Shown here one piece after another: positions 11,301-25,557 of a stretch of DNA of 64,000 bases; positions within the stretch are counted from its first letter, which is position 1, and each line of letters starts with the position of its first letter. The notes below the pieces were generated by a model. That model searched no databases and was not told the DNA's origin. It saw nothing but the letters and a program-made list of their open reading frames with translations. A program made the translations under genes and the position numbers. Source of the stretch: Colletes latitarsis (taxonomy: Eukaryota; Arthropoda; Insecta; Hymenoptera; Colletidae); assembly GCF_051014445.1 (NCBI RefSeq), contig NW_027488365.1, forward strand, positions 3,100,001 to 3,164,000, read 5' to 3'.

Positions 11301-13345
11301 GGAGAACGCAAGATAAGTCTGGGATAGGTCTGGGATTTGCCCTCACCAGGCTCATACTTTCGCGTTTTTCACATACTTGTTGTACAGATCCTGGGTTTTT
11401 TCTGGTTTGGATCACGTAGTAGTGTGGTACCACACTGAAACAGTCCATTAAACCTGGTTTTGATCAATATTTTAGAGGATAACGCATGTTAGGTCTACGT
11501 TAGGTCTGGGATTTTCACTCATCAGACTCATACTTTCGCATTCTTCACATACTTGTTGAACGGATCGTGGGTTTTTTCTGGTTTGGATCACGTAGTAATG
11601 TGGGTCCACACTGAAACAGTCGATTAAACCTGGTTTCGATCAATATTTTAGATGATAACGCAAGTTATGTCTGGGATAGGTCTGGGATTTGCCCTCATCA
11701 GACTGATACTTTCGCATTCTTCGCATACTTGTTGAACAGATCCTGGGTTTTTTCTGGTTTGGATCACGTAGTAGTGTGGTACCACACTGAAACAGTCCAT
11801 TAAACCTGCTTGCGATCAATATTTTAGAGGATAACGCATGTTAGGTCTGGGTTAGGTCTAGGATTTGCCCTCATCAGGCTCATTCTTTCGCATATTTCTC
11901 AAACATGATGGCTAGATCCTGGGCTTTTTCTGGATTGCATCACGTAGTAATGTGGTACCACACTGAAACATTCAATTAAACCTGGTCTTGATGAATATTT
12001 TAGAGGATAACGCATGTTAGTTCTGGGTTAGGTCTAGGATTTGCCCTCATCAGGCTCATACTTTCGCATATTTCTCATACTTCATGGCTAGATCCTTTGC
12101 TTTTTCTGGATTGTATCACGTAGTAATGAAGTACAACACTGAAACAGTCAATTAAACCTGGTTTCCATCAATATCTTAGAGGACAACGCAAGTTAGGTCT
12201 GGGATAGGTCTTGGACTTGCCCTCACCAGGCTCATACTTTCGCGTTTTTCACATACTTGTTGAACAGATCCTGGGTTTTTTCTGGTTTGGATCACGTAGT
12301 AGTGTGGTACCACACTGAAACAGTCCATTAAACCTGGTTTGGATCAATATTTTAGAGGATAACGCATGTTAGGTCTGGGATAGGTCTGGGATTTGCCCTC
12401 ATCAGACTCATACTTTCGCACACTTCATATACTCGTTGAACAGATTCTGGGTTTTTTCTGGTTTGGATCACGTAGTAATGTGGTACCACACTGAAGCAGT
12501 CGATTAAACCTGGTTTCGATCAATATTTTAGAGGATAACGCATGTTAGGTCTAGGTTAGGCCTGGGATTTTCACTCATCAGGCTCATACTTTCGTATTCT
12601 TCACATACTTGTTGAACGGATCCTGGGTTTTTTCTGGTTTGGATCACGTAGTAATGTAGGACCACACTGAAACAGTCAATTAAACCTGGTTTCGATCAAT
12701 ATTTTAGAGAATAATTCATGCTAGATCTAGGTTAGGTCTGGGATTTGCTCTCATCAGGCTCATTCTTTCGCATATTTCTCATACTTGATGGCTAGATCCT
12801 GGGCTTTTTCTGGATTGCATCACGTAGTAATGAAGTACAACACTGAAACAGTCAATTAAACCTGGTTTCCATCAATATCTTAGAGGACAACGCAAGTTAG
12901 GTCTGGGATAGGTCTGGGATATTCACTCATCAGACTCATACTTTCGCATTCCTCACATACTTGTTGAACTGATCCTGGGTTTTTTCTGGTTTGGATCACG
13001 TAGGAATGTGGTACCACACTGAAACAGTCGATTAAACCTGGTTTCGATCAATATTTTAGAGGATAACGCAACTTAGGTCTGGGATAGGTCTGGGATTTGA
13101 CCTCATCAGACTCATACTTTCGCACACTTCACATACCCGTTGAACAGATCCTGGGTTTTTTCTGGTTTGGATCACATAGTAATGTGGTACCACACTGAAA
13201 CAGTCGATTAAACCAGGTTTCGATCAATATTTTAGATTATAAATCATGTTAGGTCTAGGTTAGGCCTGGGATTTTCATTTATCAGACTCATACTTTCGCA
13301 TTTTTCACATACTTGTTGAACTGATCCTGGGTTTTTTCTGGTTTG
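2770..13345 (+). repeat. 7.92-kb long-period repeat (45 monomers)
   Basis: The stretch of about 2,770-5,420 recurs at about 10,690-13,345 at an offset of 7,920-7,921 bp, that is 45 monomers. Shared landmarks are the GGGTTATTTTCTGG variant (about 2,942 and 10,862), the GGATCGTGGG monomer (3,644 and 11,565) and ATAATTCATGC (4,790 and 12,711). A few substitutions distinguish the copies, for example TTTTTACAGG near 11,046 against TTTTTTCTGG, and AGTATTGTGG near 11,241. Similarity ends at about 13,345, where the later copy jumps to sequence like that following 9,125. Confidence 0.85.
6091..7864 (+). repeat. Perfect tandem duplication of a 5-monomer block (880 bp)
   Basis: Bases 6,091-6,984 match 6,971-7,864 with no mismatch that I could find in a line-by-line comparison. 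That is 894 bp of identity at an offset of exactly 880 bp (5 x 176). Identity ends on the left at 6,090/6,970 (G/A) and on the right at 6,985/7,865 (A/G). It is among the most recent events in the window judged by its lack of differences. Confidence 0.95.
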
Positions 13346-14287
13346 GATCACGTAGTAGTGTGGTACCACACTGAAACAGTCCATTAAACCTGGTTTGGAT
13401 CAATATTTTAGAGGATAACGCATGTTAGGTCTACGTTAGGTCTGGGATTTTCACTCATCAGACTCATACTTTCGCATTCTTCACATACTTGTTGAACGGA
13501 TCGTGGGTTTTTTCTGGTTTGGATCACGTAGTAATGTGGGTCCACACTGAAACAGTCGATTAAACCTGGTTTCGATCAATATTTTAGATGATAACGCAAG
13601 TTATGTCTGGGATAGGTCTGGGATTTGCCCTCATCAGACTGATACTTTCGCATTCTACACATACTTGTTGAACGGATCCTGGGTTTTTTCTGGTTTGGAT
13701 CACATAGTAATGTGGTACCACACTGAAACAGTCGATTAAACCAGGTTTCGATCAATATTTTAGAATATAAATCATGTTAGGTCTAGGTTAGGCCTGGGAT
13801 TTTCATTTATCAGACTCATACTTTCGCATTCTTCACATACTTGTTGAACTGATCCTGGGTTTTTTCTGGTTTGGATCACGTAGGAATGTGGTACCACACT
13901 GAAACAGTCCATTAAACCTGCTTGCGATCAATATTTTAGAGGATAACGCATGTTAGGTCTGGGCTAGGTCTAGGATTTGCCCTCATCAGGCTCATTCTTT
14001 CGCATATTTCTCAAACTTGATGGCTAGATCCTTTGCTTTTTCTGGATTGTATCACGTAGTAATCAAGTACAACACTGAAACAGTCAATTAAACCTGGTTT
14101 CCATCAATATCTTAGAGGACAACGCAAGTTAGGTCTGGGATAGGTCTTGGACTTCCCCTCACCAGGCTCATACTTTCGCGTTTTTCACATACTTGTTGAA
14201 CAGATCCTGGGTTTTTTCTGGTTTGGATCACGTAGTAGTGTGGTACCACACTGAAACAGTCCATTAAACCTGGTTTGGATCAATATT
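8400..14287 (+). repeat. Mosaic satellite stretch with 13-mer fragments
   Basis: This stretch mixes units from the 13-monomer HOR in changing order. Relative to copy 2 it has one additional monomer at about 10,077-10,252. It lacks three monomers at about 13,345, where 5,420-like sequence switches to 9,125-like sequence. It also lacks one monomer near 14,030, where GATGGCTAGATCC joins directly to TTTGCTTTTTC. Bases of about 13,347-13,990 repeat about 9,122-9,765 at an offset of about 4,225 bp (24 monomers). Confidence 0.8.
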
Positions 14288-17091
14288 TTAGAGGATAACG
14301 CATGTTAGGTCTACGTTAGGTCTGGGATTTTCACTCATCAGACTCATACTTTCGCATTCTTCACATACTTGTTGAACGGATCCTGGGTTTTTTCTGGTAT
14401 GGATCACGTAGTAATGTGGGTCCACACTGAAACAGTCAATTAAACCTGGTCTTGATAAATATTTTAGAGGATAACGCATGTTAGGTCTGGGATAGGTCTG
14501 GGATTTGCCCTCATCAGACTCATACTTTCGCACACTTCACATACTCGTTGAACAGATTCTGGGTTTTTTCTGGTTTGGATCACGTAGTAATGTGGTACCA
14601 CACTGAAACAGTCGATTAAACCTGGTTTCGATCAATATTTTAGAGGATAACGCATGTTAGGTCTAGGTTAGGCCTGGGATTTTCACTCATCAGGCTCATA
14701 CTTTCGCATTCTTCACATACTTGTTGAGCGGATCCTGGGTTTTTTCTTGTTTGGATCACGTAGTAATGTAGGACCACACTGAAACAGTCAATTAAACCTG
14801 GTTTCGATCAATATTTTAGAGAATAATTCATGTTAGGTCTAGGTTAGGTCTGGGATTTGCTCTCATCAGGCTCATTCTTTCGCATATTTCTCATACTTGA
14901 TGGCTAGATCCTGGGCTTTTTCTGGATTGCATCACGTAGTAATGAAGTACAACACTGAAACAGTCAATTAAACCTGGTTTCCATCAATATCTTAGAGGAC
15001 AACGCAAGTTAGGTCTAGTTTAGGCCTGGGATTTTCATTTATCAGACTCATACTTTCGCATTCTTCACATACTTGTTGAACTGATCCTGGGTTTTTTCTG
15101 GTTTGGATCACGTAGGAATGTGGTACCACACTGAAACAGTCGATTAAACCTGGTTTCGATCAATATTTTAGATGATAACGCAAGTTATGTCTGGGATAGG
15201 TCTGGGATTTGCCCTCATCAGACTGATACTTTCGCATTCTTCACATACTTGTTGAACGGATCCTGGGTTTTTTCTGGTTTGGATCACGTAGTAATGTGGT
15301 ACCACACTGAAACAGTCCATTAAACCTGCTTGCGATCAATATTTTCGAGGATAACGCATGTTAGGTCTGGGTTAGGTCTAGGATTTGCCCTCATCAGGCT
15401 CATACTTTCGCATATTTCTCATACTTCATGGCTAGATCCTTTGCTTCTTCTGGATTGTATCACGTAGTAATGAAGTACAACACTGAAACAGTCAATTAAA
15501 CCTGGTTTCCATCAATATCTTAGGGGACAACGCAAGTTAGGTCTGGGATAGGTCTTGGACTTGCCCTCACCAGGCTCATACTTTCGCGTTTTTCACATAC
15601 TTGTTGATCAGATCCTGGGTTTTTTCTGGCTTGGATCATGTAGTAGTGTGGTACCACACTGAAACAGTCCATTAAACCTGGTTTGGATCAATATTTTTGA
15701 GGATAACGCATGTTAGGTCTAGGTTAGGTTTGGGATTTTCACTCATCAGACTCATACTTTCGCATTCTTCACATACTTGTTGAACAGATCCTGGGTTTTT
15801 TCTGGTTTGGATCACGTAGTAATGTGGGTCCACGCTGAAACAATCAATTAAACCTGGTCTTGATAAATATTTTAGAGGATAACGCATGTTAGGTCTGGGA
15901 TTGGTCTGGGATTTGCCCTCATCAGACTCATACTTTCGCACACTTCACATACTCGTTGAACAGATTCTGGGTTTTTTCTGGTTTGGATCACGTAGTAATG
16001 TGGTACCACACTGAAACAGTCGATTAAACCTGGTTTCGATCAATATTTTAGAGGATAACGCATGTTAGGTCTAGGTTAGGCCTGGGATTTTCACTCATCA
16101 GGCTCATACTTTCGCATTCTTCACATACCTGTTGAACGGATCCTGGGTTTTTTCTGGTTTGGATCACGTAGTGATGTAGGACCACACTGAAACAGTTAAT
16201 TAAACCTGGTTTCGATCAATATTTTAGAGAATAATTCATGGTAGGTCTAGGTTAGGTCTGGGATTTGCTCTCATCAGGCTCATTCTTTCGCATATTTCTC
16301 ATACTTGATGGCTAGATCCTGGGCTTTTTCTGGATTGCATCACGTAGTAATGAAGTACAACACTGAAACAGTCAATTAAACCTGGTTTCCATCAATATCT
16401 TAGAGGACAACGCAAGTTAGGTCTGGGATAGGTCTGGGATTTTCACTCATCAGACTCATACTTTCGCATTCCTCACATACTTGTAGAACTGATCCTGGGT
16501 TTTTTCTGGTTTGGATCACGTAGGAATGTGGTACCACACTGAAACAGTCGATTAAACCTGGTTTCGATCAATATTTTAGAGGATAACGCAAGTTAGGTCT
16601 GGGATAGGTCTGGGATTTGACCTCATCAGACTCATACTTTCGCACACTTCACATACCCGTTGAACAGATCCTGGGTTATTTTCTGGTTTGGATCACATAG
16701 TAATGTGGTACCACACTGAAACAGTCGATTAAACCAGGTTTCGATCAATATTTTAGATTATAAATCATGTTAGGTCTAGGTTAGGCCTGGGATTTTCATT
16801 TATCAGACTCATACTTTCGCATTTTTCACATACTTGTTGAACTGATCCTGGGTTTTTTCTGGTTTGGATCACGTAGGAATGTGGTGCCACACTGAAACAG
16901 TCGATTAAACCTGGTTTCGATCAATATTTTAGATGATAACGCAAGTTATGTCTGGGATAGGTCTGGGATTTGCCCTCATCAGACTGATACTTTCGCATTC
17001 TTCACATACTTGTTGAACGGATCCTGGGTTTTTTCTGGTTTGGATCACGTAGTAATGTGGTACCACACTGAAACAGTCTATTAAACCTGGT
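14288..17091 (+). repeat. Mixed-type satellite stretch without a clear HOR
   Basis: The stretch holds 176-bp monomers of types A and B, with the BamHI and KpnI variants and the GATGATAACGC, ATAATTCATG and CACATAG marker variants seen elsewhere. Its counterpart in copy 2 is at 45,266-48,069, offset 30,978 bp. Point differences include TAGGGGACAA at about 15,521 (TAGAGGACAA in copy 2) and CATACCTGTTG at about 16,125 (CATACTTGATG in copy 2). I see no gene or non-satellite sequence in it. Confidence 0.85.
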
Positions 17092-20000
17092 TTCGATTAG
17101 TATTTTAGAGGATAACGCAAGATAAGTCTGGGATAGGTCTGGGATTTGACCTCATCAGACTCATACTTTCGCGTTTTTCACATACTTGTTGAACAGATCC
17201 TGGGTTTTTTCTGGTTTGGATCACGTAGTAGTGTGGTACCACACTGAAACAGTCCATTAAACCTGCTTGCGATCAATATTTTAGAGGATAACGCATGTTA
17301 GGTCTGGGTTAGGTCTAGGATTTGCCCTCATCAGGCTCATTCTTTCGCATATTTCTCAAACATGATGGCTAGATCCTGGGCTTTTTCTGGATTGCATCAC
17401 GTAGTAATGTGGTACCACACTGAAACATTCAACTAAACCTGGTCTTGATAAATATTTTAGAGGATAACGCGTGTTAGGTCTGGGTTAGGTCTAGGATTTG
17501 CCCTCATCAGGCTCATACTTTCGCATATTTCTCATACTTCATGGCTAGATCCTTTGCTTTTTCTGGATTGTATCACGTAGTAATGAAGTACAACACTGAA
17601 ACAGTCAATTAAACCTGGTTTCCATCAATATCTTAGAGGACAACGCAAGTTAGGTCTGGGATAGGTCTTGGACTTGCCCTCACCAGGCTCATACTTTCGC
17701 ATTTTTCACATACTTGTTGAACAGATCCTGGGTTTTTTCTGGTTTGGATCACGTAGTAGTGTGGTACCACACTGAAACAGTCCATTAAACCTGGTTTGGA
17801 TCAATATTTTAGAGGATAACGCATGTTAGGTCTAGGTTAGGTCAGGGATTTTCACTCATCAGACTCATACTTTCGCATTCTTCACATACTTGTTGAACGG
17901 ATCCTGGGTTTTTTCTGGTTTGGATCACGTAGTAATGTGGGTCCACACTGAAACAATCAATTAAACCTGGTCTTGATAAATATTTTAGAGGATAACGCAT
18001 GTTAGGTCTGGGATAGGTCTGGGATTTGGCCTCATCAGACTCATACTTTCGCACACTTCACATACTCGTTGAACAGATTCTGGGTTTTTTCTGGTTTGGA
18101 TCACGTAGTAATGTGGTACCACACTGAAGCAGTCGATTAAACCTGGTTTCGATCAATATTTTAGAGGATAACGCATGTTAGGTCTAGGTTAGGCCTGGGA
18201 TTTTCACTCATCAGGCTCATACTTTCGCATTCTTCACATACTTGTTGAACGGATCCTGGGTTTTTTCTGGTTTGGATCACGTAGTAATGTAGGACCACAC
18301 TGAAACAGTCAATTAAACCTGGTTTCGATCAATATTTTAGAGAATAATTCATGCTAGGTCTAGGTTAGGTCTGGGATTTGCTCTCATCAAGCTCATTCTT
18401 TCGCATATTTCTCATACTTGATGGCTAGATCCGGGGCTTTTTCTGGATTGCATCACGTAGTAATGAAGTACAACACTGAAACAGTCAATTAAACCTGGTT
18501 TCCATCAATATCTTAGAGGACAACGCAAGTTAGGTCTGGGATAGGTCTGGGATTTTCACTCATCAGACTCATACTTTCGCATTCCTCACATACTTGTTGA
18601 ACTGATCCTGGGTTTTTTCTGGTTTGGATCACGTAGGAATGTGGTACCACACTGAAACAGTCGATTAAACCTGGTTTCGATCAATATTTTAGAGGATAAC
18701 GCCACTTAGGTCTGGGATAGGTCTGGGATTTGACCTCATCAGACTCATACTTTCGCACACTTCACATACCCGTTGAACAGATCCTGGGTTATTTTCTGGT
18801 TTGGATCACATAGTAATGTGGTACCACACTGAAACAGTCGATTAAACCAGGTTTCGATCAATATTTTAGATTATAAATCATGTTAGGTCTAGGTTAGGCC
18901 TGGGGTTTTCATTTATCAGACTCATACTTTCGCATTTTTCACATACTTGTTGAACGGATCCTGGGTTTTTTCTGGTTTGGAACACGTAGTAATGTGGTAC
19001 CACACTGAAACAGTCGATTAAACCTGGTTTCGATTAGTATTTTAGAGGATAACGCAAGATAAGTCTGGGATAGGTCTGGGATTTGACCTCATCAGACTAA
19101 TACTTTCGCGTTTTTCACATACTTGTTGAACAGATCCTGGGTTTTTTCTGGTTTGGATCACGTAGTAGTGTGGTACCACACTGAAACAGTCCATTAAACC
19201 TGCTTGCGATCAATATTTTAGAGGATAACGCATGTTAGGTCTGGGTTAGGTCTAGGATTTGCCCTCATCAGGCTCATTCTTTCGCATATTTCTCAAACAT
19301 GATGGCTAGATCCTGGGCTTTTTCTGGATTGCATCACGTAGTAATGAAGTACAACACTGAAACAGTCAATTAAACCTGGTTTCCATCAATATCTTAGAGG
19401 ACAACGCAAGTTAGGTCTGGGATAGGTCTTGGACTTGCCCTCACCAGGCTCATACTTTCGCGTTTTTCACATACTTGTTGAACAGATCCTGGGTTTTTTC
19501 TGGTTTGGATCACGTAGTAGTGTGGTACCACACTGAAACAGTCCATTAAACCTGGTTTGGATCAATATTTTAGAGGATAACGCATGTTAGGTCTAGGTTA
19601 GGTCTGGGATTTTCACTCATCAGACTCATACTTTCGCATTCTTCACATACTTGTTGAACGGATCCTGGGTTTTTTCTGGTTTGGATCACGTAGTAATGTG
19701 GGTCCACACTGAAACAATGAATTAAACATGGTCTTGATAAATATTTTAGAGGATAACGCATGTTAGGTCTGGGATAGGTCTAGGATTTGGCCTCATCAGA
19801 CTCATACTTTCGCACACTTCACATACTCGTTGAACAGATTCTGGGTTTTTTCTGGTTTGGATCACGTAGTAATGTGGTACCACACTGAAGCAGTCGATTA
19901 AACCTGGTTTCGATCAATATTTTAGAGGATAACGCATGTTAGGTCTAGGTTAGGCCTGGGATTTTCACTCATCAGGCTCATACTTTCGCATTCTTCACAT

Positions 20001-20965
20001 ACTTGTTGAACGGATCCTGGGTTTTTTCTGGTTTGGATCACGTAGTAATGTAGGACCACACTGAAACAGTCAATTAAACCTGGTTTCGATCAATATTTTA
20101 GAGAATAATTCATGCTAGGTCTAGGTTAGGTCTGGGATTTGCTCTCATCAGGCTCATTCTTTCGCATATTTCTCATACTTGATGGCTAGATCCGGGGCTT
20201 TTTCTGGATTGCATCACGTAGTAATGAAGTACAACACTGAAACAGTCAATTAAACCTGGTTTCCATCAATATCTTAGAGGACAACGCAAGTTAGGTCTGG
20301 GATAGGTCTGGGATTTTCACTCATCAGACTCATACTTTCGCATTCCTCACATACTTGTTGAACTGATCCTGGGGGTTTTCTGGTTTGGATCACGTAGGAA
20401 TGTGGTACCACACTGAAACAGTCGATTAAACCTGGTTTCGATCAATATTTTAGAGGATAACGCCACTTAGGTCTGGGATAGGTCTGGGATTTGACCTCAT
20501 CAGACTCATACTTTCGCACACTTCACATACCCGTTGAACAGATCCTGGGTTATTTTCTGGTTTGGATCACATAGTAATGTGGTACCACACTGAAACGGTC
20601 GATTAAACCAGGTTTCGATCAATATTTTAGATTATAAATCATGTTAGGTCTAGGTTAGGCCTGGGGTTTTCATTTATCAGACTCATACTTTCGCATTTTT
20701 CACATACTTGTTGAACTGATCCTGGGTTTTTTCTGGTTTGGATCACGTAGGAATGTGGTACCACACTGAAACAGTCGATTAAACCTGGTTTCGATCAATA
20801 TTTTAGATGATAACGCAAGTTACGTCTGGGATAGGTCTGGGATTTGCCCTCATCAGACTGATACTTTCGCATTCTTCACATACTTGTTGAACGGATCCTG
20901 GGTTTTTTCTGGTTTGGAACACGTAGTAATGTGGTACCGCACTGAAACAGTCGATTAAACCTGGT
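17092..20965 (+). repeat. HOR block: 11/12-monomer unit of 1,937 bp
   Basis: The variant TTCGATTAG marks unit starts at 17,092, 19,029 and 20,966, two intervals of exactly 1,937 bp (11 monomers plus 1 bp). The two units lack different monomers. The first omits the GATGATAACGC monomer at its end, while the second has that monomer but omits the one with CATTCAACTAAACC and GCGTGTTAGG. The ancestral unit was therefore probably 12 monomers. The same block is at 48,070-51,943 in copy 2. Confidence 0.88.
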
Positions 20966-23900
20966 TTCGATTAGTATTTTAGAGGATAACGCAAGATAAG
21001 TCTGGGATAGGTCTGGGATTTGACCTCATCAGACTCATACTTTCGCGTTTTTCACATACTTGTTGAACAGATCCTGGGTTTTTTCTGGTTTGGATCACGT
21101 AGTAGTGTGGTACCACACTGAAACAGTCCATTAAACCTGCTTGCGATCAATATTTTAGAGGATAACGCATGTTAGGTCTGGGTTAGGTCTAGGATTTGCC
21201 CTCATCAGGCTCATTCTTTCGCATATTTCTCAAACATGATGGCTAGATCCTGGGCTTTTTCTGGATTGCATCACGTAGTAATGTGGTACCACACTGAAAC
21301 ATTCAACTAAACCTGGTCTTGATAAATATTTTAGAGGATAACGCGTGTTAGGTCTGGGTTAGGTCTAGGATTTGCCCTCATCAGGCTCATACTTTCGCAT
21401 ATTTCTCATACTTCATGGCTAGATCCTTTGCTTTTTCTGGATTGTATCACGTAGTAATGAAGTACAACACTGAAACAGTCAATTAAACCTGGTTTCCATC
21501 AATATCTTAGAGGACAACGCAAGTTAGGTCTGGGATAGGTCTTGGACTTGCCCTCACCAGGCTCATACTTTCGCGTTTTTCACATACTTGTTGAACAGAT
21601 CCTGGGTTTTTTCTGGTTTGGATCACGTAGTAGTGTGGTACCACACTGAAACAGTCCATTAAACCTGGTTTGGATCAATATTTTAGAGGAGAACGCATGT
21701 TAGGTCTAGGTTAGGTCTGGGATTTTCACTCATCAGACTCATACTTTCGCATTTTTCACATACTTGTTGAACGGATCCTGGGTTTTTTCTGGTTTGGATC
21801 ACGTAGTAATGTAGGACCACACTGAAACAGTCAATTAAACCTGGTTTCGATCAATATTTTAGAGAATAATTCATGCTAAGTCTAGGTTAGGTCTGGGATT
21901 TGCTCTCATCAGGCTCATTCTTTCGCATATTTCTCATACATGATGGCTAGATCCTGGGCTTTTTCTGGATTGCATCACGTAGTAATGAAGTACAACACTG
22001 AAACAGTCAATTAAACCTGGTTTCCATCAATATCTTAGAGGACAACGCAAGTTAGGTCTGGGATAGGTCTGGGATTTTCACTCATCAGACTCATACTTTC
22101 GCATTCCTCACATACTTGTTGAACTGATCCTGGGTTTTTTCTGGTTTGGATCACGTAGGAATGTGGTACCACACTGAAACAGTCGATTAAACCTGGTTTC
22201 GATCAATATTTTAGAGGATAACGCAAGTTAGGTCTGGGATAGGTCTGGGATTTGACCTCATCAGACTCATACTTTCGCACACTTCACATACCCGTTGAAC
22301 AGATCCTGGGTTATTTTCTGGTTTGGATCACATAGTAATGTGGTACCACACTGAAACAGTCGATTAAACCAGGTTTCGATCAATATTTCAGAGTATAACT
22401 CATGTTAGGTCTAGGTTAGGCCTGGGATTTTCATTTATCAGACTCATACTTTCGCATTCTTCACATACTTGTTGAACTGATCCTGGGTTTTTTCTGGTTT
22501 GGATCACGTAATAGTGTGGTACCACACTGAAACAGTCCATTAAACCTGCTTGCGATCAATATTTTAGAGGATAACGCATGTTAGGTCTGGGTTAGGTCTA
22601 GGATTTGCCCTCATCAGGCTCAATCTTTCGCATATATCTCAAACCTGATGGCTAGATCCTGGGCTTTTTCTGGATTGCATCACGTAGTAGTGTGGTACCA
22701 CACTGAAACATTCAATTAAACCTGGTCTTGATAAATATTTTAGAGGATAACGCATGTTAGTTCTGGGTTAGGTCTAGGATTTGCCCTCATCAGGCTCATA
22801 CTTTCGCATATTTCTCATACTTCATGGCTAGATCCTTTGCTTTTTCTGGATTGTATCACGTAGTAATGAAGTACAACACTGAAACAGTCAATTAAACCTG
22901 GTTTCCATCAATATCTTAGAGGACAACGCAAGTTAGGTCTGGGATAGGTCTTGGACTTGCCCTCACCAGGCTCATACTTTCGCGTTTTTCACATACTTGT
23001 TGAACAGATCCTGGGTTTTCTCTGGTTTGGATCACGTAGTAGTGTGGTACCACACTGAAACAGTCCATTAAACCTGGTTTGGATCAATATTTTAGAGGAT
23101 AACGCATGTTAGGTCTACGTTAGGTCTGGGATATTCACTCATCAGACTCATACTTTCGCATTCTTCACATACTTGTTGAGCGGATCCTGGGTTTTTTCTG
23201 GTTTGGATCACGTAGTAATGTAGGACCACACTGAAACAGTCAATTAAACCTGGTTTCGATCAATATTTTAGAGAATAATTCATGCTAGGTCTAGGTTAGG
23301 TCTGGGATTTGCTCTCATCAGGCTCATTCTTTCGCATATTTCTCATACTTGATGGCTAGATCCGGGGCTTTTTCTGGATTGCATCACGTAGTAATGAAGT
23401 ACAACACTGAAACAGTCAATTAAACCTGGTTTCCATCAATATCTTAGAGGACAACGCAAGTTTGGTCTGGGATAGGTCTGGGATTTTCACTCATCAGACT
23501 CATACTTTCGCATTCCTCACATGCTTGTTGAACTGATCCTGGGTTTTTTCTGGTTTGGATCACGTAGGAATGTGGTACCACACTGAAACAGTCGATTAAA
23601 CCTGGTTTCGATCAATATTTTAGAGGATAACGCAAGTTAGGTCTGGGATAGGTCTGGGATTTGACCTCATCAGACTCATACTTTCGCACACTTCACATAC
23701 CCGTTGAACAGATCCTGGGTTATTTTCTGGTTTGGATCACATAGTAATGTGGTACCACACTGAAACAGTCGATTAAACCAGGTTTCGATCAATATTTTAT
23801 AGTATAACTCATGTTAGGTCTAGGTTAGGCCTGGGATTTTCATTTATCAGACTCATACTTTCGCATTCTTCACATACTTGTGGAACTGATCCTGGGTTTT

Positions 23901-25557
23901 TTCTGGTTTGGATCACGTAGGAATGGGGTACCACACTGAAACAGTCGATTAAACCTGGTTTCGATCAATATTTTAGATGATAACGCAAGTTATGTCTGGG
24001 ATAGGTCTGGGATTTGCCCTCATCAGACTGATACTTTCGCATTCTTCACATACTTGTTGAACGGATCCTGGGTTTTTTCTGGTTTGGATCACGTAGTAAT
24101 GTGGTACCACACTGAAACAGTCGATTAAACCTGGTTTCGATTAGTATTTTAGAGGATAACGCAAGATAAGTCTGGGATAGGTCTGGGATTTGACCTCATC
24201 AGACTCATACTTTCGCGTTTTTCACATACTCGTTGAACAGATCCTGGGTTATTTTCTGGTTTGGATCACATAGTAATGTGGTACCACACTGAAACAGTCG
24301 ATTAAACCAGGTTTGGATGAATATTTTAGAGGATAACGCATGTTAGGTCTAGGTTAGCCCTGGGATTATCACTCATCAGACTCATACTTTCGCATCCCTC
24401 ACATACTTGTTGAACTGATCCTGGGTATTTCTGGTTGGGATCACGTAGTAATGTGGTACCACACTGAAACAGCCGATTAAACCTGGTTTCGATCAATATT
24501 TTAGAGGATAACGCAAGTTAGGTCTGGGATAGGTCTGGGATTTGACCTCATCAGACTCATACTTTCGCACACTTCACATACTCGTTGAACAGATCCTGGG
24601 TTATTTTCTGGTTTGGATCACATAGTAATGTGGTACCACACTGAAACAGTCGATTAAACCAGGTTTGGATGAATATTTTAGAGGATAACGCATGTTAGGT
24701 CTAGGTTAGCCCTGGGATTATCACTCATCAGACTCATACTTTCGCATTCTTCACATACTTGTTGAACGGATCCTGGGTTTTTTCTGGTTTGGATCACGAA
24801 GTAATGTGGGACCACACTGAAACAGTCAATTAAACCTGGTTTCGACCAATATTTTAGAGAATAATTCATGTTAGGTCTAGGTTAGGTCTGGGATTTGCTC
24901 TCATCAGGCTCATTCTTTCGCATATTTCTCATACTTGATGGCTAGATCCTGGGCTTTTTCTGGATTGCATCACGTAGTAATGAAGTACAGCACTGAAACG
25001 GTCAATTAAACCTGGATTGGATCAATATTTTAGAGGACAACGCAAGTTAGGTCTGGGATAGGTCTGGGACTTGCCCTCACCAGGCTCATACTTTCGCGTT
25101 TTTCACATACTTGTTGAACAGATCCTGGGTTTTTTCTGGTTTGGATCACGTAGTAGTGTGGTACCACACTGAAACAGTCCATTAAACCTGCTTGCGATCA
25201 ATATTTTAGAGGATAACGCATGTTAGGTCTGGGTTAGGTCTAGGATTTGCCCTCATCAGGCTCATACTTTCGCATATTTCTCATACTTCATGGCTAGATC
25301 CTTTGCTTTTTCTGGATTGTATCACGTAGTAATGAAGTACAACACTGAAACAGTCAATTAAACCTGGTTTTCATCAATATCTTAGAGGACAACGCAAGTT
25401 AGGTCTGGGATAGGTCTTGGACTTGCCCTCACCAGGCTCATACTTTCGCGTTTTTCACATACTTGTTGAACAGATCCTGGGTTTTTTCTGGTTTGGATCA
25501 CGTAGTAGTGTGGTACCACACTGAAACAGTCCATTTAACCTGGTTTGGATCAATATT
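20966..25557 (+). repeat. Mosaic satellite stretch with a 352-bp dimer duplication
   Basis: This continues the preceding HOR in altered order, with TTCGATTAG next seen at 24,136, 18 monomers later. Near the end a dimer is duplicated: GGTTTGGATGAATATTTTAG starts at about 24,311 and again at about 24,663, 352 bp apart. The intervening monomer carries a shortened T-tract (GGGTATTTCTGG, near 24,424), two bases shorter than usual. The shortened tract is shared with copy 2 near 55,400. Confidence 0.82.
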
